Source of the DNA: Xenophilus sp. Marseille-Q4582
GTDB lineage: Bacteria > Pseudomonadota > Gammaproteobacteria > Burkholderiales > Burkholderiaceae_C
Length of the DNA stretch: 64,000 nt
Assembly (NCBI RefSeq): GCF_916700565.1
Contig: NZ_CAKAKO010000003.1
Location: 926,646-990,645, forward strand
Direction of reading: 5' to 3'
Numbering within the stretch: the first letter of the stretch is position 1; every line of letters begins with the position of its first letter. The notes beneath the pieces were generated by a model that was not told where the DNA came from, ran no database searches, and saw only the letters and a program-made list of their open reading frames with translations. Shown piece by piece: positions 1-8,180 of the stretch. The position numbers were made by a program, and so were the translations under genes.

Positions 1-1122
1 ATGACCGCCGCCGCGCTGCTGGTGGTGCTGGGCGCGGCGCTGCTGATGCAGCTGGGCGGCCTGTCGATGGCCATGGGCGCCTTCCTGGCGGGGGTGCTGC
101 TGTCCGAATCCACCTTCCGCCACCAGCTCGAAGCCGACATCGAGCCCTTCCGCGGGCTGCTGCTGGGCCTGTTCTTCCTGGGCGTGGGCATGTCGCTGGA
201 CCTGGCGGTGGTGGGGCGCAACTGGGAGCTGATCGTGGCGGGCGTGCTGGTGATGATGCTGGTGAAGGCGCTGTGCATCTATGGCGTGGCGCGGCTGGCC
301 AAAAGCAGCCACGCGGATGCGCTGGACCGGGCGGTGCTGATGGCGCAGGGCGGCGAGTTCGCCTTCGTGCTCTTTGCGGCGGCGCTGGCCGAGGGCGTGA
401 TCGACCCGACGGTCAATGCCAACATGACGGCCATCGTGGTGCTGTCGATGGCGCTCACGCCGCTGGTGGTCATCGCGCACAGGCGCTTCGCCAAGCCCGA
501 GGCCATCTCGATGGAAGGCGTGCAAGAGGCGCACGGCCTGTGCGGCAAGGTGCTGGTGATCGGCTTCGGCCGCTTCGGCCAGGTCGCCAGCCAGGGCGTG
601 CTGGCCCGCGGCGCCAGCATCTCGATCATCGACAACAGCACGCAGATGATCCGCGACGCGGATGCCTTCGGCTTCACCGTCTATTACGGTGACGGCACGC
701 GGCCCGAAGTGCTCCACGCCGCAGGCGCCGCCACCGCGCGCGCCATCCTGGTCTGCATCGACGACAAGGCCGCCGCCACGCGCATCGCCGAAGTGGTCAA
801 GGCCGAATTCCCGCAGGCCCAACTGCTGGTGCGCGCCTGGGACCGCGAGCATGCGCACGAGCTGCTCAAGGCCGGCGTGGACTTCCAGATGCGCGAGACC
901 TTCGAGTCCGCCATGCTCATGAGCCGCCAGGCCGTGATGGCGGTCGGCGCCACGGAGACCGAGGCCGACGAAGTCATCGAAGCCGTGCGCCGCCGCGATG
1001 CCGAGCGCTTCTATCTCGAAACCGCCGGCGGCCTGTTCGCTGGCCGCTCGCTGATCCTGAGCAACCGCAACGCCGAGCAGGACCCGGAGTTCGCGCAGCC
1101 CGACCAGGCGCCTGCGCGCTGA
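1..1122 (+). CDS. KefB/KefC-type monovalent cation:proton antiporter, 3' part only
   Basis: C-terminal 373 residues of a CPA2-family antiporter; the frame is open at the window edge, so the start lies upstream and the ATG at position 1 is probably internal. Residues 1-160 carry several hydrophobic helices with the KefC-like stretch AQGGEFAFVLF near 115-125. Residues 182-300 form a TrkA-N/RCK nucleotide-binding domain with the dinucleotide loop GFGRFG at 188-193 and an acidic residue at the following strand end (SIIDN). The family exports K+ (or Na+) in exchange for protons at the inner membrane, gated through the cytoplasmic RCK domain. A complete protein would be roughly 600-660 residues. 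Whether this one is glutathione-gated cannot be read from the sequence. Confidence 0.88.
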   Translation: MTAAALLVVLGAALLMQLGGLSMAMGAFLAGVLLSESTFRHQLEADIEPFRGLLLGLFFLGVGMSLDLAVVGRNWELIVAGVLVMMLVKALCIYGVARLAKSSHADALDRAVLMAQGGEFAFVLFAAALAEGVIDPTVNANMTAIVVLSMALTPLVVIAHRRFAKPEAISMEGVQEAHGLCGKVLVIGFGRFGQVASQGVLARGASISIIDNSTQMIRDADAFGFTVYYGDGTRPEVLHAAGAATARAILVCIDDKAAATRIAEVVKAEFPQAQLLVRAWDREHAHELLKAGVDFQMRETFESAMLMSRQAVMAVGATETEADEVIEAVRRRDAERFYLETAGGLFAGRSLILSNRNAEQDPEFAQPDQAPAR

Positions 1123-1326
1123 GCGGCAGCAGCTGCCGTCCGGAGTCGGCGGGCCCCGCGCCTTCAGCGCGGCGTGCGGGCGGCGCCGCGCCGGCGCACG
1201 GGCGACGATGCCGGCGATCAGGAGCACATGGATGCAGTGGAAGCGGGGCGCCGGCGCGGCCCGGATCATCGGCCCGTTCGATGACGGGGCTCGCGCCCTG
1301 CTGCTGCTGTCGCCCCCCCCCGCGCG

Positions 1327-2160
1327 TCAGAGGCGCTCGGCCTGCGCGCTGCGCGGCTGCCACTTCATCAGCCGGCGCTCCACGCGGCCCACGATCGCAT
1401 CGAGCGCCAGCGCGAAGGCCGTGAGCACCGCAATACCGGCGAACACGGTGTTCACGTCGAAGGTGCCTTCGGCCTGCAGGATCAGGTAGCCCACGCCGCG
1501 CGCGGAGCCCAGGTATTCACCCACCACCGCGCCCACGAAGGCCAGGCCTACGGAGGTGTGCAGGCTGGAGAACACCCAGCTCGTGGCGCTGGGCAGGTAG
1601 ACGGTGCGCAGCAGCTGCCGCTGGCTCGCGCCGAGCATGCGCGCGTTGGCCAGCAGCACCGGGCTGACCTCGCGCACGCCCTGGTAGACGTTGAAGAACA
1701 CGATGAAGAACACCAGCGTCACCGCCAGCGCCACCTTGCTCCAGATGCCCAGGCCGAACCACAGCGCGAAGATCGGCGCCAGGATCACGCGCGGCATGGA
1801 GTTGGCGGCCTTGATGTACGGGTCCAGGATCAGGCTGGCCGTGGGCGCGAGCGCCAGCCACAGGCCGCAGGCCAGGCCGAGCACGGTGCCGATGGCGAAG
1901 GCCAGGCCCGTCTCCAGCAGCGTGGTGCCCAGGTGGCGGTAGATGTCGGCATTGCCCGGCAGCCCGTCGGGAAACAGCGCGCTGGGCGGCAGGCTCCACG
2001 GCAGGAACCAGCTCCACACCCGGCCCGCCACCTGGATCGGCTCGCCCAGGAAGAAGGCCACCTTGTCGTCGCGCGCCGCCACATGCCAGGCCACCAGCAG
2101 CAGCGCGAGCAGCGCCGCCTGCCAGAGGCGTGCATTGCTTTCGTGCGGACGCAGCCTCAT
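1327..2160 (-). CDS. ABC transporter permease, nitrate/sulfonate/taurine type
   Basis: A 277-residue inner-membrane permease of the SsuC/TauC (BPD_transp_1) family. It has an N-terminal hydrophobic helix, a periplasmic stretch and further helices, with a cytoplasmic EAA-like loop (EVSPVLLANARMLGASQRQL) that docks on the ATPase. It is the last gene of a three-gene operon: receptor, ATPase, permease. I chose the ATG at 2160 (MRLRPHESN); an upstream in-frame start would run into the repeat-like element that separates it from the ATPase gene. The substrate is unknown; family members import sulfonates, nitrate, taurine, pyrimidine precursors or riboflavin-like compounds. Confidence 0.85.
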   Translation of the reverse strand: MRLRPHESNARLWQAALLALLLVAWHVAARDDKVAFFLGEPIQVAGRVWSWFLPWSLPPSALFPDGLPGNADIYRHLGTTLLETGLAFAIGTVLGLACGLWLALAPTASLILDPYIKAANSMPRVILAPIFALWFGLGIWSKVALAVTLVFFIVFFNVYQGVREVSPVLLANARMLGASQRQLLRTVYLPSATSWVFSSLHTSVGLAFVGAVVGEYLGSARGVGYLILQAEGTFDVNTVFAGIAVLTAFALALDAIVGRVERRLMKWQPRSAQAERL

Positions 2161-2185
2161 CGCCGGGCCGCCCCAAGATGAGAAC

Positions 2186-2233
2186 GCCCCCACGGGGGGC
2201 AGCGGACCTCGCGAAGCGGGGAAGCGTGGGGGC
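2186..2233. repeat. Inverted repeat between ABC ATPase and permease genes
   Basis: The arms GCCCCCACG (2186-2194) and CGTGGGGGC (2225-2233) are perfect complements and enclose a 30-base GC-rich loop. The element fills most of the 79-base gap between the two genes. It resembles the short dispersed palindromic elements common between genes in Comamonadaceae, but copy number cannot be judged from one window. In the mRNA it would fold into a stable hairpin. Confidence 0.55.
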
Positions 2234-2239
2234 CATTTT

Positions 2240-3136
2240 TCATGCCACGCCTCGCTGCAGCTGCTGCGCGTAGCCCTTGATCACCTCGTCGCGCAGCACG
2301 GCCCAGACCTGGGCATGCAGTTCGACGAAGCGCGGCTGGTTGCGCACCTCGGCCACGTCGCGCGGGCGCGGCAGGTCGATGACGAATTCGCCGATCGGGC
2401 GGGTGGCCGGGCCGGCCGACAGCACCACCACCCGGTCGCTCATGGCAATGGCTTCGTCCAGGTCGTGCGTGATGAAGAGCACCGCCTTGCGTCCGGCGCC
2501 TCCGGCCCCTGCGTGCCTGCCCTCCGAGGAGGCGCGCTCCGGGGTGGGGGCGGGCCGGCGCCCGTCGCCTGCCCACAGCTCGAGCACCTCGTTTTCCATC
2601 AGCTGGCGGGTCTGCACGTCCAGCGCGCTGAAGGGCTCGTCCATGAGGATGATGTCGGGATCCCTCACCAGCGTCTGCGCCAGGGCCGTGCGCTTGCGCA
2701 TGCCGCCCGAGAGCTGGTGCGGATAGCGGTCGCCGAAGCCGGCCAGGCCTACGCGCGCCAGCCACCGCTGCGCCTGGGCGCGCTGCTCGGCCTCGGGCAG
2801 GCCGCGGTACTGCAGGCCGAGCATCACGTTCTGCTCGGCGGTGCGCCAGGGCAGCAGCGCCTCGGCCTGGAACATGTACCCCGCGCGCGCGTTGATGCCC
2901 TGCAGCGGCTGGCCGAAGACGCGCACCGTGCCCGCCGAAGGCACCAGCAGGCCGGCTGCGACGTTCAGAAGCGTGGATTTGCCGCAGCCGGTGGGCCCGA
3001 CCACGGAAACGAACTCGCCGGCCTCCACGCGCAAGGTGCTGCGGTCCACCGCCGTGTAGGACTCACCGCCCTCGCGCGCGCGGAAGGTGCAGCGGATGTC
3101 TTGCAGTTCGAGGGCCGGCGCCACCGATCCAGCCAT
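2240..3136 (-). CDS. ABC transporter ATP-binding protein with in-frame insertion
   Basis: A 298-residue ATPase of the SsuB/TauB/NrtD family, middle gene of the operon. Walker A is GPTGCGKST, the Q-loop is in YMFQAEALLPW, the signature is LSGGMRKRTALAQ, Walker B is DIILMDEPFSALD and the H-loop is FITHDLDEA. Between ELW, after Walker B, and the H-loop strand lies an extra stretch of about 27 residues (starting AGDGRRPAPTPERASSEG). Family members normally have only a few residues there. The insert matches the repeat-like DNA at 2495-2562. I chose the ATG at 3136 (MAGSVAPALE), 16 bases after the receptor stop; the frame stays open further upstream, but that overlaps the receptor gene. Function is probably retained because the insert sits in a surface loop. 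Confidence 0.87.
   Translation of the reverse strand: MAGSVAPALELQDIRCTFRAREGGESYTAVDRSTLRVEAGEFVSVVGPTGCGKSTLLNVAAGLLVPSAGTVRVFGQPLQGINARAGYMFQAEALLPWRTAEQNVMLGLQYRGLPEAEQRAQAQRWLARVGLAGFGDRYPHQLSGGMRKRTALAQTLVRDPDIILMDEPFSALDVQTRQLMENEVLELWAGDGRRPAPTPERASSEGRHAGAGGAGRKAVLFITHDLDEAIAMSDRVVVLSAGPATRPIGEFVIDLPRPRDVAEVRNQPRFVELHAQVWAVLRDEVIKGYAQQLQRGVA
2495..2562. repeat. Repeat-like GC-rich insert inside the ABC ATPase gene
   Basis: The segment begins and ends with GGCGCC and its outer parts are loosely complementary (CCGGCCC near the left, GGGCCGG near the right). It encodes the extra Pro/Ala/Gly/Ser-rich stretch of the ATPase. Composition and placement suggest a short mobile palindromic element that entered in frame. 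This is inference from one copy. Confidence 0.45.
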
Positions 3137-3152
3137 GGCCTCACCCTCCGCT

Positions 3153-4199
3153 TCAGGCCTTGAAGCGGTCCTTGGCCCGGCGTGCGAATTCGTTGGTGTA
3201 GAGCTTGTCGAGGTCGATGCGCTCGGCCTTGACCTGCGTGTCGAAGCTCGCGATGGCGCCCAGCGCCGTCCTGGGTCCGTCTGCCGGCACCAGGCCATCG
3301 GGCGAGATGGATTCACGCACCTTGTCGAAGGAGGCCAGGTACAGCGCGCGGTCGCCGAGCAGGAAGGCCTCGGGCACGGCCTTGATGATGTCGCCCGGCC
3401 CGGCCGTCTGCAGCCACTTGAGCGCATGCACGATGGCGTGGGCCAGCGCCTGGCAGGTGTGGGGGTTCTTCTGCACGAACTCGGCGGGCGCGTAGAGGCA
3501 GGCGGCCGGCATCGGGCCGCCGAAGACCTCCTGCGTGCCCTTGAGCGTGCGCGTGTCGCTGATGATCTTCACGTCGCCCTTCTGCTCCAGCATCGTCATC
3601 ACCGGATCGGTGTTGCTGATGGCGTCGATCTGGCCGGAGCGCAGGGCCGTCAGCGCGCCGGCGGCGACGCCCACGCCCACGTAGCTCACGTCGCTGGCCT
3701 TGAGGCCGCCGCGCGAGAGCACGAGGTTGGCCACCATGTTGGTGGACGAGCCCGGGGCCGACACGCCGATCTTCCTGCCCCGCAGGTCCGCGACGCTCTG
3801 GTAGGCGGGCAGGTTGCGGGTCGACACGCCCACCGCGATCTGCGGCGCGCGGCCCTGCAGCACGAAGGACTGGAAGAACTGGTTCTTGGACTGCAGGTTG
3901 ATGGTGTGCTCGAAGGCGCCGGAGCACACGTCGGCCGAGCCGCCGACCACGGCCTGCAAGGCGCGCGCGCCGCCGGCGAAGTCGGCGATCTCCACCGTGA
4001 GGCCCTCTTCCTTGAAGTAGCCCAGCTGCTCGGCGATGGTGAGCGGCAGGTAGTAGAAGGCCGCCTTGCCACCGACGGCGATGCTCAGCCGGGGCTTCTC
4101 CAGCCTGGCCTGGGCCCGCAGGGCGGGCGCCACCACGATCGCGGCACCCGCGGCGGCGGCCAGGGTCTGGAAGGAGCGGCGGGTGAGCATGGCGGCCAT
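3153..4199 (-). CDS. ABC transporter substrate-binding protein, NMT1/SsuA type, Tat-like signal
   Basis: A 348-residue periplasmic receptor and first gene of the operon. The N-terminus MAAMLTRRSFQTLAAAAG carries a twin-arginine motif (TRRSFQ) followed by a hydrophobic stretch and AxA-type cleavage near ALRAQA, so export is probably by Tat. The mature part has the NMT1/nitrate-sulfonate-taurine pattern: RLSIAVGGKAAFYYLPLTIAEQLGYFKEEGL, a residue run typical of binding lobe 1, and GSADVCSG. The ligand is not evident. I chose the ATG at 4199; an ATG nine bases further in (MLTRRSF) is equally possible. Confidence 0.85.
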   Translation of the reverse strand: MAAMLTRRSFQTLAAAAGAAIVVAPALRAQARLEKPRLSIAVGGKAAFYYLPLTIAEQLGYFKEEGLTVEIADFAGGARALQAVVGGSADVCSGAFEHTINLQSKNQFFQSFVLQGRAPQIAVGVSTRNLPAYQSVADLRGRKIGVSAPGSSTNMVANLVLSRGGLKASDVSYVGVGVAAGALTALRSGQIDAISNTDPVMTMLEQKGDVKIISDTRTLKGTQEVFGGPMPAACLYAPAEFVQKNPHTCQALAHAIVHALKWLQTAGPGDIIKAVPEAFLLGDRALYLASFDKVRESISPDGLVPADGPRTALGAIASFDTQVKAERIDLDKLYTNEFARRAKDRFKA

Positions 4200-4371
4200 G
4201 TCGGTGCAGGGAGGCGAGGAAGGTGCGAGTGAGCTTAGGGGTCGGCCCACAGCGCCTGAATCCGGAACATCCCCACGCGGGTTTCCACCGCCCGCGCCAC
4301 GGGCGGGACCGGCTGCCGCCGCCAGCGCGCCGCGGCGCTGAGGACTTTCTTCTGCCTTCGAACGCAGGCCG

Positions 4372-4773
4372 TCAGCGCGCGACCGGCGCGACGAAGAAGA
4401 TCGCCAGGTTGACGATCAGCGCGGCCAGCCACACCAGGCTGCGCAAAGTGCCGAGTCCGCGCAGGTAGCAGCCGATGTAGGCCACGCGCAGCAGCACGTA
4501 GGCCAGTGCGAGCGCATCGACGCGCGCCGCATCGGCGCCCAGTTGCTGCGCCACCAGCACGGCCCCGAAAAAGAGCGGCAGCCCTTCGAAGCAGTTGGTC
4601 TGCGCCGCCATGCCGCGGGCGCGCCAGCCGCTCTGGCGGGCGGCCCATTCGCGCGGCGCGGCGTTGTCGTGCGGCCGAAAGGCGCCGGCCTTGGCGATCC
4701 AGGCGGCCCCGAAAGGAAGCAGGGCCGCCACGATCAGGCACCAGTGCGCCAGGCCCAGATGGGTGAAGCTCAT
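4372..4773 (-). CDS. MAPEG-family integral membrane protein
   Basis: A 133-residue protein with four predicted membrane helices: SFTHLGLAHWCLIVAALLPF at the N-terminus, a second around the RGMAAQTNCFEGLPLFFGAV motif, and two near the C-terminus. The arrangement fits the bacterial MAPEG group, which is related to glutathione-dependent membrane enzymes. The start at 4773 has a GAGGAGA-like Shine-Dalgarno just upstream. It follows recR at 43 bases on the same strand and may be cotranscribed. No substrate can be named. Confidence 0.8.
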   Translation of the reverse strand: MSFTHLGLAHWCLIVAALLPFGAAWIAKAGAFRPHDNAAPREWAARQSGWRARGMAAQTNCFEGLPLFFGAVLVAQQLGADAARVDALALAYVLLRVAYIGCYLRGLGTLRSLVWLAALIVNLAIFFVAPVAR

Positions 4774-4816
4774 GCGGGTCTCCTCGTCCTCTCGTGCTGC
4801 GGCGCGGGGCCGTTCC

Positions 4817-5398
4817 TCAGCGCCGGTCCACCAGCGCATGCGCGATGGTGCCCAGGTCCACGTATTCCAGCTCGCTGCCCGCGGGCACGCCGCGCGCCAG
4901 CCGCGTCACCGTGAGGCCGCGCGAGCGCAACGCCTCGCCGATCACGTGGGCCGTGGTTTCGCCCTCGGCCGTGAAATTGGTGGCCAGGATCACTTCGCTC
5001 ACCTGCCCGTCGAGTGCACGCGCCATGAGCTGGTGCATGCCGATCTCGCGTGGACCGATGCCGTCGAGCGGGCTGAGCTTGCCCATCAGCACGAAGTAGT
5101 AGCCGCGGAAGGCGCCCGTGCGTTCGAGCGCGGCCTGGTCGGCCGGCGTCTCGACCACGCAGAGCTTGGTGGCGTCGCGCCGCGGATCGGCGCACAGCGC
5201 ACACAGCGGCGTCTCGGTGAAGGTGTTGCAGCGTTCGCAATGCCGCACCTGCTGCGCCGCCGTCTGCAGGGCGCGCGCCAGCAGCTGCGCGCCCTCGCGG
5301 TCGTGCTGCAACAGGTGAAAGGCCATGCGCGAGGCCGACTTGGCGCCCACGCCCGGCAGGCGTCGCAGGCTGTCGACCAGGGTGTCGAGCGATGACAT
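4817..5398 (-). CDS. recR: Recombination mediator protein RecR
   Basis: A 193-residue RecR, close to the usual ~200. A helix-hairpin-helix lies at the N-terminus ([16 protein letters not shown]), a four-Cys zinc site is at 54, 57, 66 and 69 (CERC...CALC), and a Toprim domain runs from about 78 (CVVETPAD) to 170. RecR works with RecF and RecO to load RecA on gapped DNA. The chain dnaX, ybaB, recR on one strand is a widely conserved bacterial arrangement. Confidence 0.96.
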   Translation of the reverse strand: MSSLDTLVDSLRRLPGVGAKSASRMAFHLLQHDREGAQLLARALQTAAQQVRHCERCNTFTETPLCALCADPRRDATKLCVVETPADQAALERTGAFRGYYFVLMGKLSPLDGIGPREIGMHQLMARALDGQVSEVILATNFTAEGETTAHVIGEALRSRGLTVTRLARGVPAGSELEYVDLGTIAHALVDRR

Positions 5399-5478
5399 CC
5401 GGCTGGACGTGGAGTGCCGGGCGTTGGGTGCTGGGCGGGTTCACGCCCAGCGCTCGACGCCGGCCCCTGACGTCTTCC

Positions 5479-5811
5479 TCAGAAAGGCAGCTTCATTCCG
5501 GCCGGCAGGCCGGGCATGCCCGCGGTGATCTTGCCCATCTTCTGCTCGCTCGTTTCCTCGGCCTTGCGCACGGCCGCATTAAAAGCGGCGGCCACCAGGT
5601 CTTCCAGCATGTCCTTGTCGTCGGCCAGCAGGCTGGGGTCGATGGTCACGCGCTTGACGTCATGCTTGCAGGTCATCACGACCTTGACCAGGCCGGCGCC
5701 GGACTCGCCTTCGACCTCGATCGTGGCGAGCTCTTCCTGTGCCTTCTTGAGGTTGTCCTGCATGGCCTGGGCCTGCTTCATGAGGCCGGCGAGTTGTCCT
5801 TTGTTGAACAT
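5479..5811 (-). CDS. ybaB: YbaB/EbfC nucleoid-associated protein
   Basis: A 110-residue protein beginning [20 protein letters not shown], with the family's central region ([23 protein letters not shown]) and the Met/Gly-rich tail ([20 protein letters not shown]). YbaB forms tweezer-like dimers that bind DNA in the nucleoid. It lies 51 bases after dnaX and 80 bases before recR, consistent with one operon. Confidence 0.95.
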   Translation of the reverse strand: MFNKGQLAGLMKQAQAMQDNLKKAQEELATIEVEGESGAGLVKVVMTCKHDVKRVTIDPSLLADDKDMLEDLVAAAFNAAVRKAEETSEQKMGKITAGMPGLPAGMKLPF

Positions 5812-5862
5812 GGTGCTTGTCCTTGATTGAAAGAGAGTGAGATGGGCGGCGAGGGACTGCCC

Positions 5863-7899
5863 TCAGGCGGGCTTGAGGCTGCCGGGGACGATGCGCGCCC
5901 CCCATTGCTGCATCAGCAGCTGCACGTCGGGGTCGTTGCGGATGGCCTCTTCGGCGGCGCGCTGGCGTGCCTCGGCCGCCAGCCTGTTGCGGCGCGCGGG
6001 GCTGTCGGTCACGGCGCCGATCTCGATGACCAGGCGCACGGCATGCCCGGCGCCGGCCAGCGCATTCTGCAGCTTTTCGCGGCTGGCCCCCTGGTTCAGC
6101 GATTCGCGCTCCACGCGCAGCAGCCACTGGTCCACGTCACGCGCGACCAGCTGCGACTGAAGCGCCAGCTCGCGCGCCAGCGCGGTGATGGCTTCGGCCG
6201 CCACCAGCGCGGTGACGGTGGCGAACCAGAAGTCGCCCTCCTCGCTGGGCGGAATGGGATCGAGCCGGCTGTCGCTCGGGCGCTCGCGCGCGCCGGGCGG
6301 CGGCTGCACGCGCAGGGGGATGGGCGAGAGCTCCGTGCCTTCCGAGGGTGCCTCGCGCGCCTGCCGCGGCGTTTCGGGGGGGGCTGCGCGACGGGCGGCA
6401 TCCACCACGGGCAGACGCTGGCCGCGTGCCGCGCGCTCGGGCCCAGCGGCGGCGGGCGAAGGCGCCTGGGACGGTGCGGCCTGCACGGCGGGCGCATGCG
6501 CCGCACCGGCCTGCGGCTCGGGCCCGGACGCAGGCCGAGCCGCCGCATCCATAGCCGCAGCCGCGTCTTCCCACGGGGGCGTCGCGGCCTCCTGCGGCGC
6601 CGGCTCGGCGAGGGTGACGGATGCAGGCGATGCACTCGGCATCGGTGCTTCCGGCGCGCGCGCCTCTGGTGCAACGGGGGTTGCCGGCAGCGGCAGGGGC
6701 CGCGCGTCAGGCGCTGGCGTGGAGGCCGGCCGCGCGTCCTGCGCCGTCAGCAGGCTTTTTTTTTCCGCCGGCGGCGTCACCGCCTCGGCCGGCTTGAAGG
6801 CCAGCAGCCGCAGCAGCACCATCGTCAGCGCGGCGTACTCGTCGGGCGCCAGACCGAGTTCGGCACGGCCGTGCAGGCACAGGCTGTAGAGCAGCTGCGT
6901 CTCGTCGCGCGGCAGCGCGGCAGCCAGGCGCGCGGTCTCCATCGCGTCAGGAACGGTCTCGTCCTGCTGCGCGGCCTGCGCGCGCGCAGGGACGGCCTGA
7001 AGCACCGCCATGGCCTGCAGCACGGCCGTCATTTCTTCCAGGGTGGAAGCCGCCGACAGGCCATCGCGCCGCATCGCTTCGCTGGTTTCGACCACGGTCT
7101 GGCCGTCGCCCCGCGCCAGCGCGTCGATGAGCGCGTGCACGTGGCCGCGGTCGGCGCTGCCCAGCATCTGGCGCACGCCGCCTTCGGTCAACTCGCCGTT
7201 GCCATAGGCGATGGCCTGGTCGGTCAGCGACAGCGCATCGCGCATGGACCCGCGTGCGGCGCGCGCCAGCAGGCGCAGCGCGCCGGGTTCGGCCGGCACC
7301 TGTTCGGCGCCCAGCACGCGCGTGAGGTGCTCCAGCACGGTCTCGGGCGCCATCGGGCGCAGGTTGAACTGCAGGCAGCGCGAAAGCACCGTGACCGGCA
7401 CCTTCTGCGGGTCGGTGGTGGCCAGCACGAACTTGAGGTATTCGGGCGGCTCTTCCAGCGTCTTGAGCATCGCGTTGAACGCGGTGTTCGTGAGCATGTG
7501 CACTTCGTCGATCATGAAGACCTTGAAGCGGCCCTGCACCGGCTTGTAGACGGCCTGCTCGAGCAGGCCCTGCACTTCGTCCACGCCGCGGTTGGAGGCC
7601 GCGTCGAGCTCGGTGTAGTCGACGAAGCGGCCGGCATCGATGTCGGTGCAGGCCTGGCACCTGCCGCAAGGCGTGGCGGTGATGCCGCCCTGGCCGTCGG
7701 GGCCCTGGCAATTCAGCGACTTGGCCAGGATGCGCGAGACGGTGGTCTTGCCCACGCCGCGCGTGCCGGTGAACAGGTAGGCATGGTGCAGGCGCTGCTG
7801 CGTGAGCGCGTTCGACAGGGCTTGCACCACATGCTCCTGGCCGACCATCTCGCTGAAGCTGCGAGGGCGATATTTGCGGGCCAGGACGAGGTAGGACAT
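5863..7899 (-). CDS. dnaX: DNA polymerase III subunits tau/gamma
   Basis: A 678-residue clamp-loader ATPase. Start is the ATG at 7899 (MSYLVLARKYRP). Walker A is GTRGVGKTT at 45-53, zinc-binding Cys residues are 64, 79, 82 and 85, Walker B/DExH is IDEVH near 125, and sensor residues lie in LATTDPQKVPVTVLSRC. From about 370 to 540 there is a Pro/Ala-rich linker, then the tau C-terminal domain for contact with the polymerase and helicase. At codons 379-382 the gene reads GAA AAA AAA AGC, a run of nine A, followed by a short hairpin. This is the place and form of the slippage sites that make gamma in other bacteria. The operon continues into ybaB and recR. Confidence 0.96.
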   Translation of the reverse strand: MSYLVLARKYRPRSFSEMVGQEHVVQALSNALTQQRLHHAYLFTGTRGVGKTTVSRILAKSLNCQGPDGQGGITATPCGRCQACTDIDAGRFVDYTELDAASNRGVDEVQGLLEQAVYKPVQGRFKVFMIDEVHMLTNTAFNAMLKTLEEPPEYLKFVLATTDPQKVPVTVLSRCLQFNLRPMAPETVLEHLTRVLGAEQVPAEPGALRLLARAARGSMRDALSLTDQAIAYGNGELTEGGVRQMLGSADRGHVHALIDALARGDGQTVVETSEAMRRDGLSAASTLEEMTAVLQAMAVLQAVPARAQAAQQDETVPDAMETARLAAALPRDETQLLYSLCLHGRAELGLAPDEYAALTMVLLRLLAFKPAEAVTPPAEKKSLLTAQDARPASTPAPDARPLPLPATPVAPEARAPEAPMPSASPASVTLAEPAPQEAATPPWEDAAAAMDAAARPASGPEPQAGAAHAPAVQAAPSQAPSPAAAGPERAARGQRLPVVDAARRAAPPETPRQAREAPSEGTELSPIPLRVQPPPGARERPSDSRLDPIPPSEEGDFWFATVTALVAAEAITALARELALQSQLVARDVDQWLLRVERESLNQGASREKLQNALAGAGHAVRLVIEIGAVTDSPARRNRLAAEARQRAAEEAIRNDPDVQLLMQQWGARIVPGSLKPA
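6738..6764 (-). promoter_or_regulatory. Probable frameshift/slippage site in dnaX (A9 plus hairpin)
   Basis: On the coding strand nine consecutive A (6764 down to 6756) span codons 379-382. Two bases downstream, CCTGC (6754-6750) can pair with GCAGG (6742-6738) across a 7-base loop. A -1 shift adds KPADGAGRAAGLHASA-like codons and stops after about 396 residues. A +1 shift, or loss of one A, gives Ala-Cys-stop at about 383. Either product keeps the three clamp-loader domains and lacks the tau C-terminus. Confidence 0.6.
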
Positions 7900-8007
7900 C
7901 GGACGGATTCTAAAAGCCGGCGGCGGCGCCTTCCGCCATCGCGGTGCCGGGGCACGCCCTTTTGCGTCTCGCGCCCCCATCGCTGCGAAGGGGCATGCGC
8001 GGCCGAC

Positions 8008-8013
8008 TACAAT
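8008..8013 (+). promoter_or_regulatory. -10 element of the 4.5S RNA gene
   Basis: TACAAT lies five bases before the predicted 5' end of the RNA. I see no convincing -35 at the expected distance. Confidence 0.45.
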
Positions 8014-8017
8014 GGGC

Positions 8018-8117
8018 GGCGACGGGCCTCCCCGCATGGTGAAGTGGCCAACCGGGTCAGGTGGGGAACCAAGCAGCCCTAACTGCGTAGCCAGTGCCGG
8101 GGGTAAGGCTCGTCACC
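8018..8117 (+). ncRNA. ffs: Signal recognition particle 4.5S RNA
   Basis: The apical domain with the conserved SRP core is present: GGTCAGGTGGGGAACC followed by AAGCAGCCCTAACTG. The ends pair over a long helix: GGCGACGGGCC at 8018-8028 with the segment ending GGCTCGTCACC at 8117, with only small internal mismatches. The size of about 100 nt fits the bacterial small SRP RNA. It binds Ffh and targets nascent inner-membrane proteins. It is divergent from dnaX, and a terminator follows directly. Confidence 0.93.
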
Positions 8118-8132
8118 TTCTTCTTTCGTACG

Positions 8133-8151
8133 AGCGCCTGCGGGCGCTTTT
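8133..8151 (+). terminator. Intrinsic terminator of ffs
   Basis: Stem AGCGCC (8133-8138) / GGCGCT (8143-8148) with a TGCG loop, followed by TTT. It sits 15 bases after the 3' end of the SRP RNA. Confidence 0.65.
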
Positions 8152-8180
8152 GCGTTTGCGGGACGCGCTTTTCTCGATCC

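Noticed and set aside
3137..3427. 97-codon N-terminal extension of the ABC ATPase frame
   Set aside because: It overlaps the receptor gene entirely, is Arg/Ser/Pro-rich, and the internal ATG gives the normal family start.
5827..8082. Open frame of about 750 codons on the plus strand opposite dnaX
   Set aside because: Arg/Gly/His-rich antisense shadow; dnaX on the minus strand has complete family motifs.
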